Assembly: GCA_033085395.1 (NCBI GenBank) | Contig: JANQBS010000491.1 | Span: forward strand, 1-18,854 | Direction of reading: 5' to 3' | DNA from: Xanthoparmelia taractica | Taxonomy: Eukaryota; Ascomycota; Lecanoromycetes; Lecanorales; Parmeliaceae | Length of the DNA: 18,854 nucleotides | Shown here: one piece after another, positions 9,954 to 18,854 of the stretch | How positions within the stretch are numbered: position 1 is the first letter of the stretch | Layout: every line of letters starts with the position of its first letter | Program-made: the position numbers and the translations under genes | The notes under the pieces: generated by a model | Databases searched by the model: none | What the model was told of the DNA's origin: nothing | Seen by the model: only the letters and a program-made list of their open reading frames with translations

Positions 9954-10315
9954 ATCGGCAAAAAGTAAATTCTTCTTGAAGCTGGATTTTCGCGCAAATG
10001 GGTCGCTAATAGCCCATGTTAAATCCGAAATTAGCGATAAGCCCGATTAGCAACTTCGAGTTGCTATTAGCACGATTAGCACATATAGTAATTCTTATTC
10101 TTAATAATATTAATAATATTAATTAATAGATCGCTTCTAATATTAATGCGATATATATATATATAAGAAAAAGTTAATATTATTATTATAAATAGTGTTA
10201 AAATCGCGAGAATAGAAGTTGCTCACGGTGCTAACGGGCTACTAACGCCGGTTTTGACGCTAATATCGGGAGTCGCCTATTTTAAATTCACTAGTAGAAT
10301 TTACTTTTTACCGAT
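9954..10315. mobile_element. MITE-like element, 362 bp, 20-bp terminal inverted repeats
   Basis: atcggcaaaaagtaaattct at 9954-9973 is matched in inverse at 10296-10315 (reverse complement atcggtaaaaagtaaattct), 19 of 20 bases. Inside each end, short direct motifs around TTAGC recur (ctaatagccc, attagcgataagccc, gattagcaac, ctattagcac on the left; inverted forms such as gtgctaacgggctac and gacgctaatatcggg on the right). This resembles the subterminal transposase-binding repeats of cut-and-paste elements. Its ends keep CpG, CpA and GC-rich text unlike the flanks. No clear target duplication was found, so the exact ends and superfamily are open. It has no coding capacity. Confidence 0.6.
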
Positions 10316-11233
10316 GATAGAAGCGTAACTATTAAATATTTAATAATAGCTCGCTAAAGATTAAAATAAATAACGTATAATAAATATGTTTTAGAATAGC
10401 TAGTAATATTCGCTATAAAAACGATATCGTATTTAAGAGAACTTCTTCTACGCGCTTATAAAAGAACTAGAAGAATTCTTTAATAAATTATTAATAATAT
10501 ATATCGTTTGCTATAGATTTATTAATCTTATAATATTAAAACGATAACGTATTAGAAAAAAAAAATTTCTTATTATCTAAAGAGATTTAGATTTTTTAAT
10601 AAGTCTTCTACGTATACTTAGCGACTACGTCTTTATTAATTTATAAATAGTAGAACTAGTTATAGTATATTTAGTTAACTATTAATACTCGAAGACTATT
10701 ACTAAGATTATCGTATTATAAAGAAGATTTGTACTATATACTAGTAATTAATATAGTAGAGTCGAGGTAATTATAATTAATAAATATTATATGTATAATA
10801 GTACTAACGCGCGTCTACGACGCGTATCTTTTACTATTAATAATTTAAGTTAGTATTATAAAAGCGATATCGTTTACGAGTACTTTTTCTTAATTCTTAT
10901 AAGATTTAAAGATTTTTTATATTACGCAATAAGAATATTATACTAAATAATATCTAGAGATTAGAGTCTAAAAGAGAAGATAATTATTAGATCTAGCGCT
11001 ATATACGCATTAGCGTCGATTACTTCTAGGTTTAGAATTTATTGCGGAATCTATAGTCTAAGATTTTAACGTATTACGAAGTCTATAATCTAAGGCCTTG
11101 ACGGAATCTTAACGATTATATATTATCTTCGTATATTCTAGAATTTTCGTGTTCCTTAGAAATTAGTTCTATTAGAACTTAGTATCTAGTAAAGAAATTA
11201 TTATCGTATCGACTATACGTCTCTTATATTGAT
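10316..11233. other. RIP-degraded DNA, no assignable gene
   Basis: AT-rich, stop-dense and CpA-poor. A minus-strand frame across about 10600-10880 reads smoothly except for TAA/TAG and could be a transposon coding relic, but no motif was firm enough to name it. From about 11030 isolated TpG and CpA steps reappear (ttgcggaatc, ccttgacggaatc), so mutation density falls toward the next segment. Confidence 0.5.
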
Positions 11234-11549
11234 TAGGTCGCTTGCTAAGCGCCAGCGAACCAACCCCTTACACGATGTTAATAATTATTATTTAGAGTAT
11301 TTCTTTCGTAGAGAAACTACTATATTAGCACGCGAGACTGATCTTAGCGACGAAGAAATATAGCTATTAGAACGATGAAAATCGAACTTCTATCGTTTAT
11401 ATATCGTGACTTCTCTCGCGCGTATACTTATCGTATCGCGTCGGCATTAGTATCTTTCTACTTCTCAGCGCTAGTGCTAGCGATTCTCGCTAGAAGTCCC
11501 CTTCGAGAGCCTTTTTAATTCTCTTTCGGGTACGTTGTTTAAACCTTAG

Positions 11550-11716
11550 GAGTTTCCTAGCGCTGGGGTACGAGATACGGTCTTTATAGATCTGCAAACA
11601 ATCTACTTAGATCTACTAACCCTAACGTTGACACGGCTCAATTATCTTTTTACATATCTACTTGTGTCGATTGTACGCGTATATATATAGCTTTATTTTC
11701 TAAGTGAGAACACTAA
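11550..11716 (+). repeat. Long direct repeat, left copy (167 bp)
   Basis: From gagtttcctagcgctgggg to gtgagaacactaa, this copy aligns with 13777-13941 at roughly nine bases in ten. Several differences are C/T or G/A (gcaaac against gtaaac, cctaac against cctgac), as RIP would give. Copy length, spacing and same orientation would suit LTRs of a short non-autonomous retroelement, but clear TG...CA ends, a primer binding site and a target duplication were not found. Confidence 0.88.
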
Positions 11717-12756
11717 GATCTTTTCGTAGGGCGAGAATAGGGTAGGACACGAAGGGTCGCTCGCATTAGTCGTGTATTCTCTATTGATGTATTTTATTCA
11801 CAAATCGCTATAGAGTTCGACTCTAGACTCGAGCTCCAACGATCTAACGGTAGTAATACGCCACTAGTACGCTCTTGCTACTTTCTACTCAATAGCACTT
11901 TGTAAGTCGTTAAGACTTTCTAAGTTACACACGTGATAGTAGTATATCTTCTAGTAAATTCCTTGTAAGCGAACTTCCGCGTGATCGATCGAATTACTAT
12001 AAAGATTTGCGCGAACTAAAGAGAAAGAAAAGAGAAATAAAGATATTATTATAATAATATAACGAAAGAGTAACTATAGACTCTAATGCTAACTTAGGCG
12101 TATTCTTCTATAATACTTAGTAACTTATAAGTAGACTCACTAAATTTACTTATATCGCTTAGTAATGTTAATTTCACGAGGTATCTTCTAAGAGAATATT
12201 TCGAAGTCTAGTTATTATCGAAATTATTTTCGCTAGTTCTAGTAAAAGATCTAAGCGAATAATACGATAGCTTTTAAATCTTAATTAACGCTAGTATATA
12301 GTATTAAAGAGATATTAGATCGATATAATTATATCTCTCTAATTAGTAAAAGAATTCTATATTAAATAGAAAACGCGTTTTATCTACTATCTTTATCTTT
12401 TCTATATCTCGTTATTATTTCTAAATATCTCTTTTTCGCTAAATTTTCGCGTATTATATTTTTTTTATATTATTTCTTTTCATCGCTATATTTTTATAAA
12501 ATTATTTCGTTCGTAATTCTTCTTAGTACGGGCTCTTTAAGAATATTTAAAAGAAACTTAACTAATATAAAAATAATTCTAAGAATATTAATCGTAATTA
12601 TATATTAGATCTAATAAATCTAGATTAGCAAGCTCACGTATTCTAATATATCTAAATTATTATCGTTCTTTGCTTCTCTTATTCGCTCTTTATTCTCTTT
12701 CTTCTTATAAGAACGCTTTTTAATTGTACCATAGAACTAAAAATATAACTTATAAG

Positions 12757-12830
12757 TTCGGGTGCCGCGCTTCATAGAAGTCGCACGCCCTATTTGAACC
12801 CATATGAAGCCTATACGGCGCACCCCATAG
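12757..12830. repeat. GC-rich inverted-repeat island
   Basis: gggtgccgcgcttcata (12760-12776) is matched in inverse by tatgaagcctatacggcgcaccc (12803-12825), allowing a short bulge, so the single strand could fold into an imperfect hairpin. A second partial match (gcacgccc, 12783-12790) lies in the loop. The base composition contrasts sharply with the AT-rich DNA on both sides. It may be a tiny MITE remnant; no target duplication was identified. Confidence 0.5.
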
Positions 12831-13499
12831 GTATTCATATGACTTTATATAGTCTAACACGTCTCTCTTAAGCGAAGACGAAGATCTTTTATAACGCGTT
12901 AATAAATCGAATTTTTTAAATAAAGATCGAAAGAATAGTAAGAGAAAGAAAAACGTTATCGATAAAGTCTTAGAGCTTTTAATATAATAAATATTCTAAT
13001 TAAAGATTTACGAGTCTACTATAAGAATTAAGAGTATTATCGATAATTAAAAACGAGACGTTAAACTAAATTAGCTTCTTTTTATCGAAAAGTTACTTTT
13101 TCTATTTTATTTACGACTAGATCTTTTTTAATTAAGATATTTCTTATTTATTAATAAAGTTTTATTAGCGATATTATACTTACTTATAGCGTTTTAATAC
13201 TTAATTTCAATTCTTAAGAGTTTTCCTTATATATTAAATATTATTCTTAATATAATATTTTATCTAATAAGCTTTTTACTTATAAATATTAACTTTAACT
13301 CTCTATAGACGCTTCTTCGTCGATACTTTTTTCTAATTTATAATCGTATAAAATAAAGAGAAAATTTAAGAATAAATAAAATAATAGTAATATTTTAAAG
13401 AATTAGAGTAGAGAAAAATAAAGAGCTAAAAGTAACGAGCTTAGTTATTTATACTTCACCTCTTTAAAGAGAACGCACGTACTATTTTATATATTCAAA

Positions 13500-13640
13500 G
13501 ATGGGATTCTATACGAGTGAAAAAGTGAGTATTCGCAATAGTGAGACTGTGAGTTAGTGAGTCTCATGGTCATGGCGTTATTTTAGAATGTTTCATTGAG
13601 ATACGTATAGTAGAAGACACGTGTCTACTGCAAGCTCTAT
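13500..13640. other. RIP-spared island with GTGAG-rich text and short palindromes
   Basis: The motif gtgag occurs several times between 13525 and 13562. gagact...agtctc (13543-13565) can pair over about 11 bases, and gacacgtgtc at 13616-13625 is a perfect 10-bp palindrome around CACGTG. CpA/TpG are at normal levels. No open frame of useful length is present. Confidence 0.4.
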
Positions 13641-13776
13641 TTGTATAAGTCTCTTACTAGTATTTGACTCCTTATTCAAATTCGTCTCTTTTAGAGTTAT
13701 AGAAGTTCTTCTCGCTCTCTCACTTCTTGTATATAGCTAGCTATCTACACTTTAGATCTATGTCGTATAGATATAA

Positions 13777-13941
13777 GAGTTTTCTAGCGCTGAGGTACGA
13801 GATACGGTCTTTATAGATCTGTAAACAATCTACTTAGATCTACTAACCCTGACGTTGGAACGACTCAATTATCTATTTACATATCTACTTGTGTCGATTG
13901 TATGCGCATGTGTAGCTTTATTTTCTAAGTGAGAACACTAA
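13777..13941 (+). repeat. Long direct repeat, right copy (165 bp)
   Basis: Partner of 11550-11716 in the same orientation, from gagttttctagcgctgagg to gtgagaacactaa. The least similar parts are a short stretch around 13855-13865 (ggaacgact against acacggct) and an alternating purine-pyrimidine run (tatgcgcatgtgtag against tacgcgtatatatatag). In the latter this copy keeps the TpG and CpA that the left copy has lost. Confidence 0.88.
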
Positions 13942-14034
13942 CGAATAATTATCACCTACCTGAGTGCTTTATTATCTAAGTAGGGTGTCGTATCAGCCCT
14001 GCGCACCCAGCTCGCTCGCTATCGTAAGCGACTA

Positions 14035-14965
14035 GACGCTAGATTACTTAAGAGATTACTATTTCAATTCTCGATTAGAGAGAGCGAATTAAGAAGTTAG
14101 AAGTAGATAGAAAGTTAATTATGAAAAGAAAAGAGAAAAGCGAAGCGAGGGTTATTTATTTTTAAAGATTTTTTAAATAATTTATCTTATTAAATAGTTC
14201 GTTAGTTTATAGATTCTAATATTAATAATCTATATTTATAGCTTTGAATTTAGTTAAGTTACTTATTTTTAAACTAATACGTATATATAGTCTTCTAAAA
14301 AGTCTATAAAAAACTATATATATAAAATATAACTTTTTAAAGTTAGACGTAAGCTTTATTAATTAATTATAATAACTATCTCTTTAACTTATATTATTTA
14401 CTTAAAAAGTAATTTATAACTTACTATCTAAGATACTCTTCGATAGAGATATAAGATAGTATCGATTTTATCTTCTTAAGAGCTATGAAAATCTTATTTA
14501 TTTCTCTATAATAAGTCTCTACGTTACTCTCAAATTCCGTAACTAAAAGTTTTCACTTACTTATATACTTTTCAATTTTTCGTTATTTATCTATAGCTAT
14601 TAAATAATAACTTTTTATTAAAAGAATAGATAGTAGAACACTTAATTCTCTTGCTATATAGATCTATAAGACTAGATATAATAATGCCAAGACTATGCTA
14701 GACGAGATCCGAGTAGGTAGAGTGAAAACGAACTTGATTATTTCGACACTTTTAGTTAATCGATCTCCACTTTAGTTATTCGTCTTCTTTTCGATTCTAT
14801 AGTAATCTTATATTCTCGTTCGCTAACTTCGTAAGTTAATTTAATATTATCTTCGTATAGCTTATTAATTTTTACGATAAAGCTAACTTTCGACTTGGAA
14901 AATTCTAGAAATCTATTAAGTAATTAGCTAAATGTCGAGTCGATAGAAATAAGTAACGCGTATAG
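14035..14965. other. RIP-degraded DNA with possible minus-strand coding relic
   Basis: AT-rich and stop-dense. On the minus strand from 14965 down to about 14750, a frame reads LISIDSTFS, FLEFSKSKVSFIVKINKLYE and YEVSEREYKITIES, charged text that looks like a helical or coiled-coil segment with only TAA stops. It connects with text on the other side of MITE copy C. I do not recognise the family. Nothing is seen in 14035-14700. Confidence 0.4.
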
Positions 14966-14975
14966 ACTCTTTCTT

Positions 14976-15249
14976 ACGGGTCGGAAAGGTGTGGTATCTA
15001 TTGAATATAGTCGTTTTTAACTTTTTTTCAACTTTTTTTAAAAAATTATATCTTTTTAATCTATTTATAGAATTTTATAATTATATAAGCGTTCGCTTAA
15101 GCTTCTTACGTATTTTTAGAATATAAAAAAATATTACGTAATATATTTATTAAAAACCCAATGGGAGTATGGAATATCCCATATCTTTCGGTATGATATT
15201 CGAAAAACTAGTCCCATATCATCAAATATATCACACCTTTCCGACCCGT
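14976..15249 (+). mobile_element. 274-bp MITE family, copy C (complete, 10-bp target duplication)
   Basis: The element starts acgggtcggaaaggtgtggt and ends with the inverse; the 22-bp arms differ at one base (atcacacc at the right). It is flanked on both sides by actctttctt (14966-14975 and 15250-15259), a perfect 10-bp target site duplication. The length of 274 bp equals copies B and D. The interior has poly-T-rich text, the palindrome aagcgttcgctt and an imperfect palindrome near the right end. Ten-base duplications and short non-coding bodies fit a Mutator-like (MULE) non-autonomous family, although no transposase is present to prove it. Confidence 0.92.
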
Positions 15250-15259
15250 ACTCTTTCTT

Positions 15260-16090
15260 ATTCTATGCCGAAGATTTCGATTGCAATAAGGACTTTTAGA
15301 TAACTATAAACGATCTATCGATATCGTTATATAAATTCTTAAGCTAGTCGACCAATAGATTACTTAGATTTTTTAAGTATAGATACTCTTTTTTATTTAT
15401 CTTTTCTAATATATAAGAGTTATTCGCGTTGATTTTAAGTCTTCTATCTTTACTTATATTAATAGCATTTAATTATAAAAGAAGATAACTCTTATAAATA
15501 TACGCTAATAGTTTCTCTTTATATTTCTTATTTTACTTTATTCGCTTTATATTATTAAATCACCGAGAGATTATTCTTTGAATAATTCGTATAGTGAATT
15601 AAATAGAGTCTTAAAAAAAGTAATTAGCTATTATTTAAATAAGCTTTATCTTATAATTAAAAAAATATAAATATAAGTAGAAGCTAAATAGAACGTTAGA
15701 AGCTTTTAATTATTTATAGAAATTTAATTTTAATATTCTTTCTCGAGAAGTTAAAATTAAACTTTTAAATTAAAAGAAACGAAGATGAATATCTAAATAC
15801 TACCTACGTTGATTAGAGAATTAACTATAGTCTACGTAACTCTATTTTAAGAGTATAGTCTTAGAGCCTAGCGACTTGTTTATAAATTAAAGAGATTTTT
15901 ATATATCTTATATATATAGACGTGAAGCTTAAGAGTATTACTTTTACGAGTGTAATATATTTAATTTTTTTATTTAACGTAGTCTAATTAGAATTAAAGA
16001 GTATATATAATAAACTCTTATCTCGCTCTATATAGATCGATAAAGTATATCTTAAACTCTAAGTTATTAAAAGATAATCTTATATTGCTA
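15260..16090 (-). pseudogene. Possible minus-strand coding relic of an unknown transposon gene
   Basis: The plus strand shows nothing recognisable. On the minus strand several stretches read protein-like with only RIP-type stops, for example LEFKIYFIDLYRAR (about 16055-16010), YYTRKSNTLKLHVYIYK (about 15965-15910) and SPYCNRNLRHRIRKS (about 15290-15250). The middle one vaguely recalls a zinc-finger helix whose Cys and His codons became Tyr, but this cannot be shown. When MITE C and one copy of its duplication are skipped, the last stretch continues in frame into the reading below 14965. This supports a former gene there but does not identify it. Confidence 0.3.
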
Positions 16091-16100
16091 ACTCTTAGAT

Positions 16101-16374
16101 ACGGGTCGGAAAGGTGTGGTATCTGTTGAATATAGTCGTTTTCAACTTTTTTCCAACTTTTTTTAAAAAATTATATCTTTTTAATCTATTTATATCTTTT
16201 TATAATTATATAAGCGTTCGCTTAAGCTTCTTACGTATTTTTAGAATATAAATAAATATCACGTAATATATTTATTAAAAACTCAATGGGAGTATGGGAT
16301 ATCCTATACCTTTCGATATGATATTCGAAAAACTAGTCCCATACCATCAAATATACCACACCTTTCCGACCCGT
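16101..16374 (+). mobile_element. 274-bp MITE family, copy D (complete, 10-bp target duplication)
   Basis: Perfect 22-bp terminal inverted repeats beginning acgggtcggaaaggtgtggt. The flanks actcttagat at 16091-16100 and 16375-16384 are a perfect 10-bp duplication. Body and length match copies B and C; small differences include cttttttcc at 16146 and aataaataaat in place of aaaaaaat near 16250. Same orientation as B and C. Because arms and duplication are intact it is among the youngest insertions in the window. Confidence 0.93.
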
Positions 16375-16384
16375 ACTCTTAGAT

Positions 16385-18690
16385 TATAAACGCGAAATTA
16401 TTTTATATTATAATAAATAAATAATAGATAGCGAATCGAATTTATTAAGTAGTCTCGAATTAATTAATAAGAGAAAATTAAAGTTAATTAACGATATCGG
16501 CGTCGAATTATCTAGTTCGATCTCGTTTGAAATCGAGTTAATTATTAAATTAATTAAAAAAGAAGAATAACTTTAATCGAGACTATTATTCTTTTTAAAT
16601 TTTACTAGTTTAATAAGAATAATAGCGTTAATTAACTTAAGTATTAAGAAATTTATTTAATTTACTAATATACTTATAAAGACTTTTCTTATTTAATAAA
16701 TTATAGTAATACTTCGACTTAATATTCGCGTTAAGAAAAAGCTTAATATTTAGAGTAGATTAATATAATCGACGACGTCTTTTTATCAAATCGAGTTTAA
16801 TTCGCTTAACGTAATATATTTTTTAATAGTAATATTAAAGATTTTTAATTAAGTCGAAAGAAAGTATATAGCGTGAATTAAGATATAAAATTACTATGCT
16901 CTTATTTCCTTTATAAATCGATAAGGTATATTCTCTAACTATTAGGAATATTCTTATGAATACTCTTTTTAGCTTTATTTAATAAGAATTAATAAGAATA
17001 TTTTATTAATAAAAGTCTTAAATCGAAGAGATAAAAGAGATATTATTTAATAGTAATAAGAATTTAACGAAAGATAAGTAAGTTGTATTAAATTAAGAGT
17101 ATCTCGAGATTAATAAAATAAAGTTAATAATACTTAAGTTATTTAGATTTATTAATAATTTATTCGTCGCACTAAAAATATAGCTCGATAAAATCGTATT
17201 TTCATTCTAAATCGCTCTTATAATAACGAAGTATATATTTTTATCTATTAATAGTATTAATATTATAGAGTTAAAAGATTTTTAATTAGTTAGTTTTTAA
17301 TAATTAAGAATTTAAGAAATTAAAAAATAGAGATAATCGAATCGATTTATTTCTCGCGCACATTAAGATATAAGATAATAATTATTCTTAGATCGTAAGC
17401 TTAGACGATAGATTACTCGCGAGTTTTCTTCGTATAATATAATTATATTTTAAAATACGCTACGATCTTAAAGACTACGAGAAGAATTATTAAGAAAAAG
17501 TAAAGATATTAATGAATTATATAACGAATCTAATTAACGAATACGATTAAAGTAATTTAATAGATTAATAACTTAAAATACTTTATTCTTTATATTAAAG
17601 ATAATTTACGAGATTAAATCTACTATTATTTATTAGGCTTCTCAAATACGAGTTATCGCTTTCGTTAATAAAGTTTCTCTCGTCGAGCCCGAGCTAATTA
17701 AGTTTTACTTTCTACTAAAATATATCGAAGCATCTCTTTTAATATTTCGAATTTTTTATTAATAAAGATAAAATTAATATAATTCTTTAAATTAACTTTA
17801 ATTTTTATTAATAGCGATTATAATAGCTAAGAATAATAATAGAGCGATAACTTACGATATTCTTTAAGATAAAAAATACGTTGTTTTTTATTTTAGTAAC
17901 TCGCTATCTTATTTATAATACTTAGCTTAGACGCGTATAAGTCGAAAAAGATATCTACGTTATTATAGTCGATAAATTCTATTCTTTCGACGATCGAGTA
18001 GTTATTATCTTTAATTAAGTTAGTATTTTAACGATATTTAATTCTTAAGAGCTTATTATTAGCTTTAATAAGAGCTTTTCTTCGTATATTATATATTTTA
18101 ATATTTTTCTTATACTTAGCGCGATATTTTAAATCTACTATTTAATTATTCAACGAGCTCGCTCTATTAATTTTTTCTATAGATTTATTCGTAGATGTAA
18201 TTTAAAATATAGATATATAAAATATCTTCTTTTTAATTCGAAGATAATATAAGAATTTATTTATAAATAAAAGAATTATTTTAATCTCTTTACAAGTTCT
18301 ATAACTTTAAAAAATATAATTCGTTAAGACGATAATTAATAAAGATAATATCGAATTTATTAATAGCGACTCTATATCTTTATATATGTTATATTATAAT
18401 TTAAAATTATATTAAATAATTTATAAGAATCGCTCTTAATTATAATTTTAAAGATATAAATAAATAAAGTAATCTTTTATATAATATCTTTTAAAAGCTT
18501 TTTATATCTCTTATAACTCGTATATTAATTTTTATCTCTTTTTTTATTCTTAAAAATAATAAAGTTAATTATCTATCTAAAGAATTAATATACTTATCTT
18601 ATATAATAATTTATAATCGAAGTCTTTACATATATTAGATTTAAAATACTCGCTTACACGCGCGAATAAATAGATAAAAAGTTTATAGAT
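16385..18690. other. RIP-degraded DNA between MITE copies D and E, no assignable gene
   Basis: About 2.3 kb with strong RIP composition. A plus-strand frame across about 17340-17780 has only TAA/TAG stops and reads charged text (LREELLRKSKDINELYNES, then VEPELIKFYFLLKYIEAS), which may be a transposon protein relic, but I cannot name it. The rest shows no domain, RNA gene or ordered repeat. Confidence 0.5.
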
Positions 18691-18854
18691 ACGGGTCGGA
18701 AAGGTGTGGTATATTTAATGATATGGGACTAGTTTTTCGAATATCGTATCGAAAGATATGAGATATCCTATACTTTTATTGGGTTTTTAATAAATATATT
18801 ACGTAATATTTTTTTATATTCTAAAAATACGTAAGAAGCTTAAGCGAACGCTTA
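18691..18854 (-). mobile_element. 274-bp MITE family, copy E (partial, cut by window end)
   Basis: It begins with the terminal inverted repeat acgggtcggaaaggtgtggt and continues as the reverse complement of the right half of copies B-D (atatttaatgatatgggac..., up to the palindrome aagcgaacgctt region at the window end). Its orientation is therefore opposite to B, C and D. The left flank gtttatagat (18681-18690) should be its target duplication, with the partner beyond the window. Confidence 0.88.

Larger units (their letters stand above)
11717..13776. other. Interval between the two direct repeats, mosaic of mutated and unmutated DNA
   Basis: No gene is recognisable. Positions 11717-12000 and 13480-13776 keep CpA and TpG (for example ttattcacaaatcgc near 11790, tctcatggtcatggcg near 13562). 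Positions about 12000-12720 and 12850-13470 are strongly RIP-like. If the direct repeats are LTRs, this is the internal part of a roughly 2.4-kb non-autonomous element. Such alternation could equally come from separate insertions of different age. Confidence 0.5.
11234..14034. mobile_element. Possible 2.8-kb element bounded by weak inverted repeats next to TA
   Basis: TA then ggtcgcttgctaagcg at 11234-11251 is matched in inverse at the other side by gctatcgtaagcgac then TA (14018-14034; reverse complement TA gtcgcttacgatagc). After one indel the arms share the GTCGCTT core and AGCG further in. TA beside both ends would fit a Tc1/mariner or pogo-like element. The interior is a patchwork of mutated DNA and islands with normal dinucleotides, includes two long direct repeats, and shows no transposase. 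The match is short and imperfect, so this is a suggestion only. Confidence 0.28.

Noticed and set aside
9806..9997. Minus-strand open frame of 63 codons
   Set aside because: It crosses the border of the 362-bp MITE-like element, shows no domain, and is within the length expected by chance.
10600..10880. Minus-strand frame as a DUF3435 (Starship captain) relic
   Set aside because: Only loose resemblance; no catalytic Arg/His/Tyr pattern could be located.
11617..11626. Telomere-like text (aaccctaac)
   Set aside because: Only about one and a half CCCTAA units; it lies inside the long direct repeat and is interrupted in the right copy, so it is not a telomeric tract.
11805..11830. tRNA-like B-box text (agagttcgactct)
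   Set aside because: The stem-loop has a five-base loop, not a T arm, and no acceptor, D or anticodon arm could be placed around it.

Overview
The window is a gene-poor, extremely AT-rich stretch that looks like an old transposon graveyard of a filamentous ascomycete (Pezizomycotina). Across most of it CpA and TpG are scarce and TpA is very common, while CpG stays frequent. That is the expected footprint of repeat-induced point mutation (RIP), which turns CpA into TpA. Nearly every stop codon in the recognisable relics is a TAA or TAG that can be read as a former CAA, CAG or TGG. No intact gene was found. The two open frames longer than about 60 codons look like accidents: one is antisense to a low-complexity tail, the other sits across a small repeat boundary.

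Layout. Positions 1-4196 hold the plus-strand pol gene of a chromodomain Ty3/gypsy retrotransposon: pre-RT region, reverse transcriptase, RNase H, integrase and chromodomain. Its frame is largely kept but riddled with RIP stops. It is interrupted by two copies of a 274-bp MITE, by a 142-bp TG...CA element that resembles a solo LTR, and by an 18-bp tandem repeat inside the RNase H coding region. Positions about 4200-4930 are a less mutated, pyrimidine-rich spacer. Positions about 4930-6600 carry, on the minus strand, a RIP-degraded DUF3723 protein gene. This family is often found as cargo in fungal Starship elements. Positions 6600-9950 are RIP-degraded and unassigned, with a 14-bp tandem array at 8773-8856. 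Positions 9954-10315 are a second MITE-like element with 20-bp terminal inverted repeats.

Positions 11230-14035 are a mosaic of strongly mutated DNA and islands that keep CpA/TpG. It contains a pair of ~166-bp direct repeats 2.2 kb apart, possibly bounded by a weak inverted repeat next to TA. Positions 14035-18690 are again RIP-degraded, with possible minus-strand coding relics, and are interrupted by MITE copies at 14976, 16101 and 18691 (cut by the window end).

History as I read it: retroelements and the DUF3723 gene were inserted first and heavily mutated by RIP. Less mutated small elements (the 274-bp MITE family with 10-bp target duplications, and the 142-bp LTR-like element) then inserted into the already mutated DNA. 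Domain calls come from reading translated frames by eye and allowing for RIP transitions; no database search was run.
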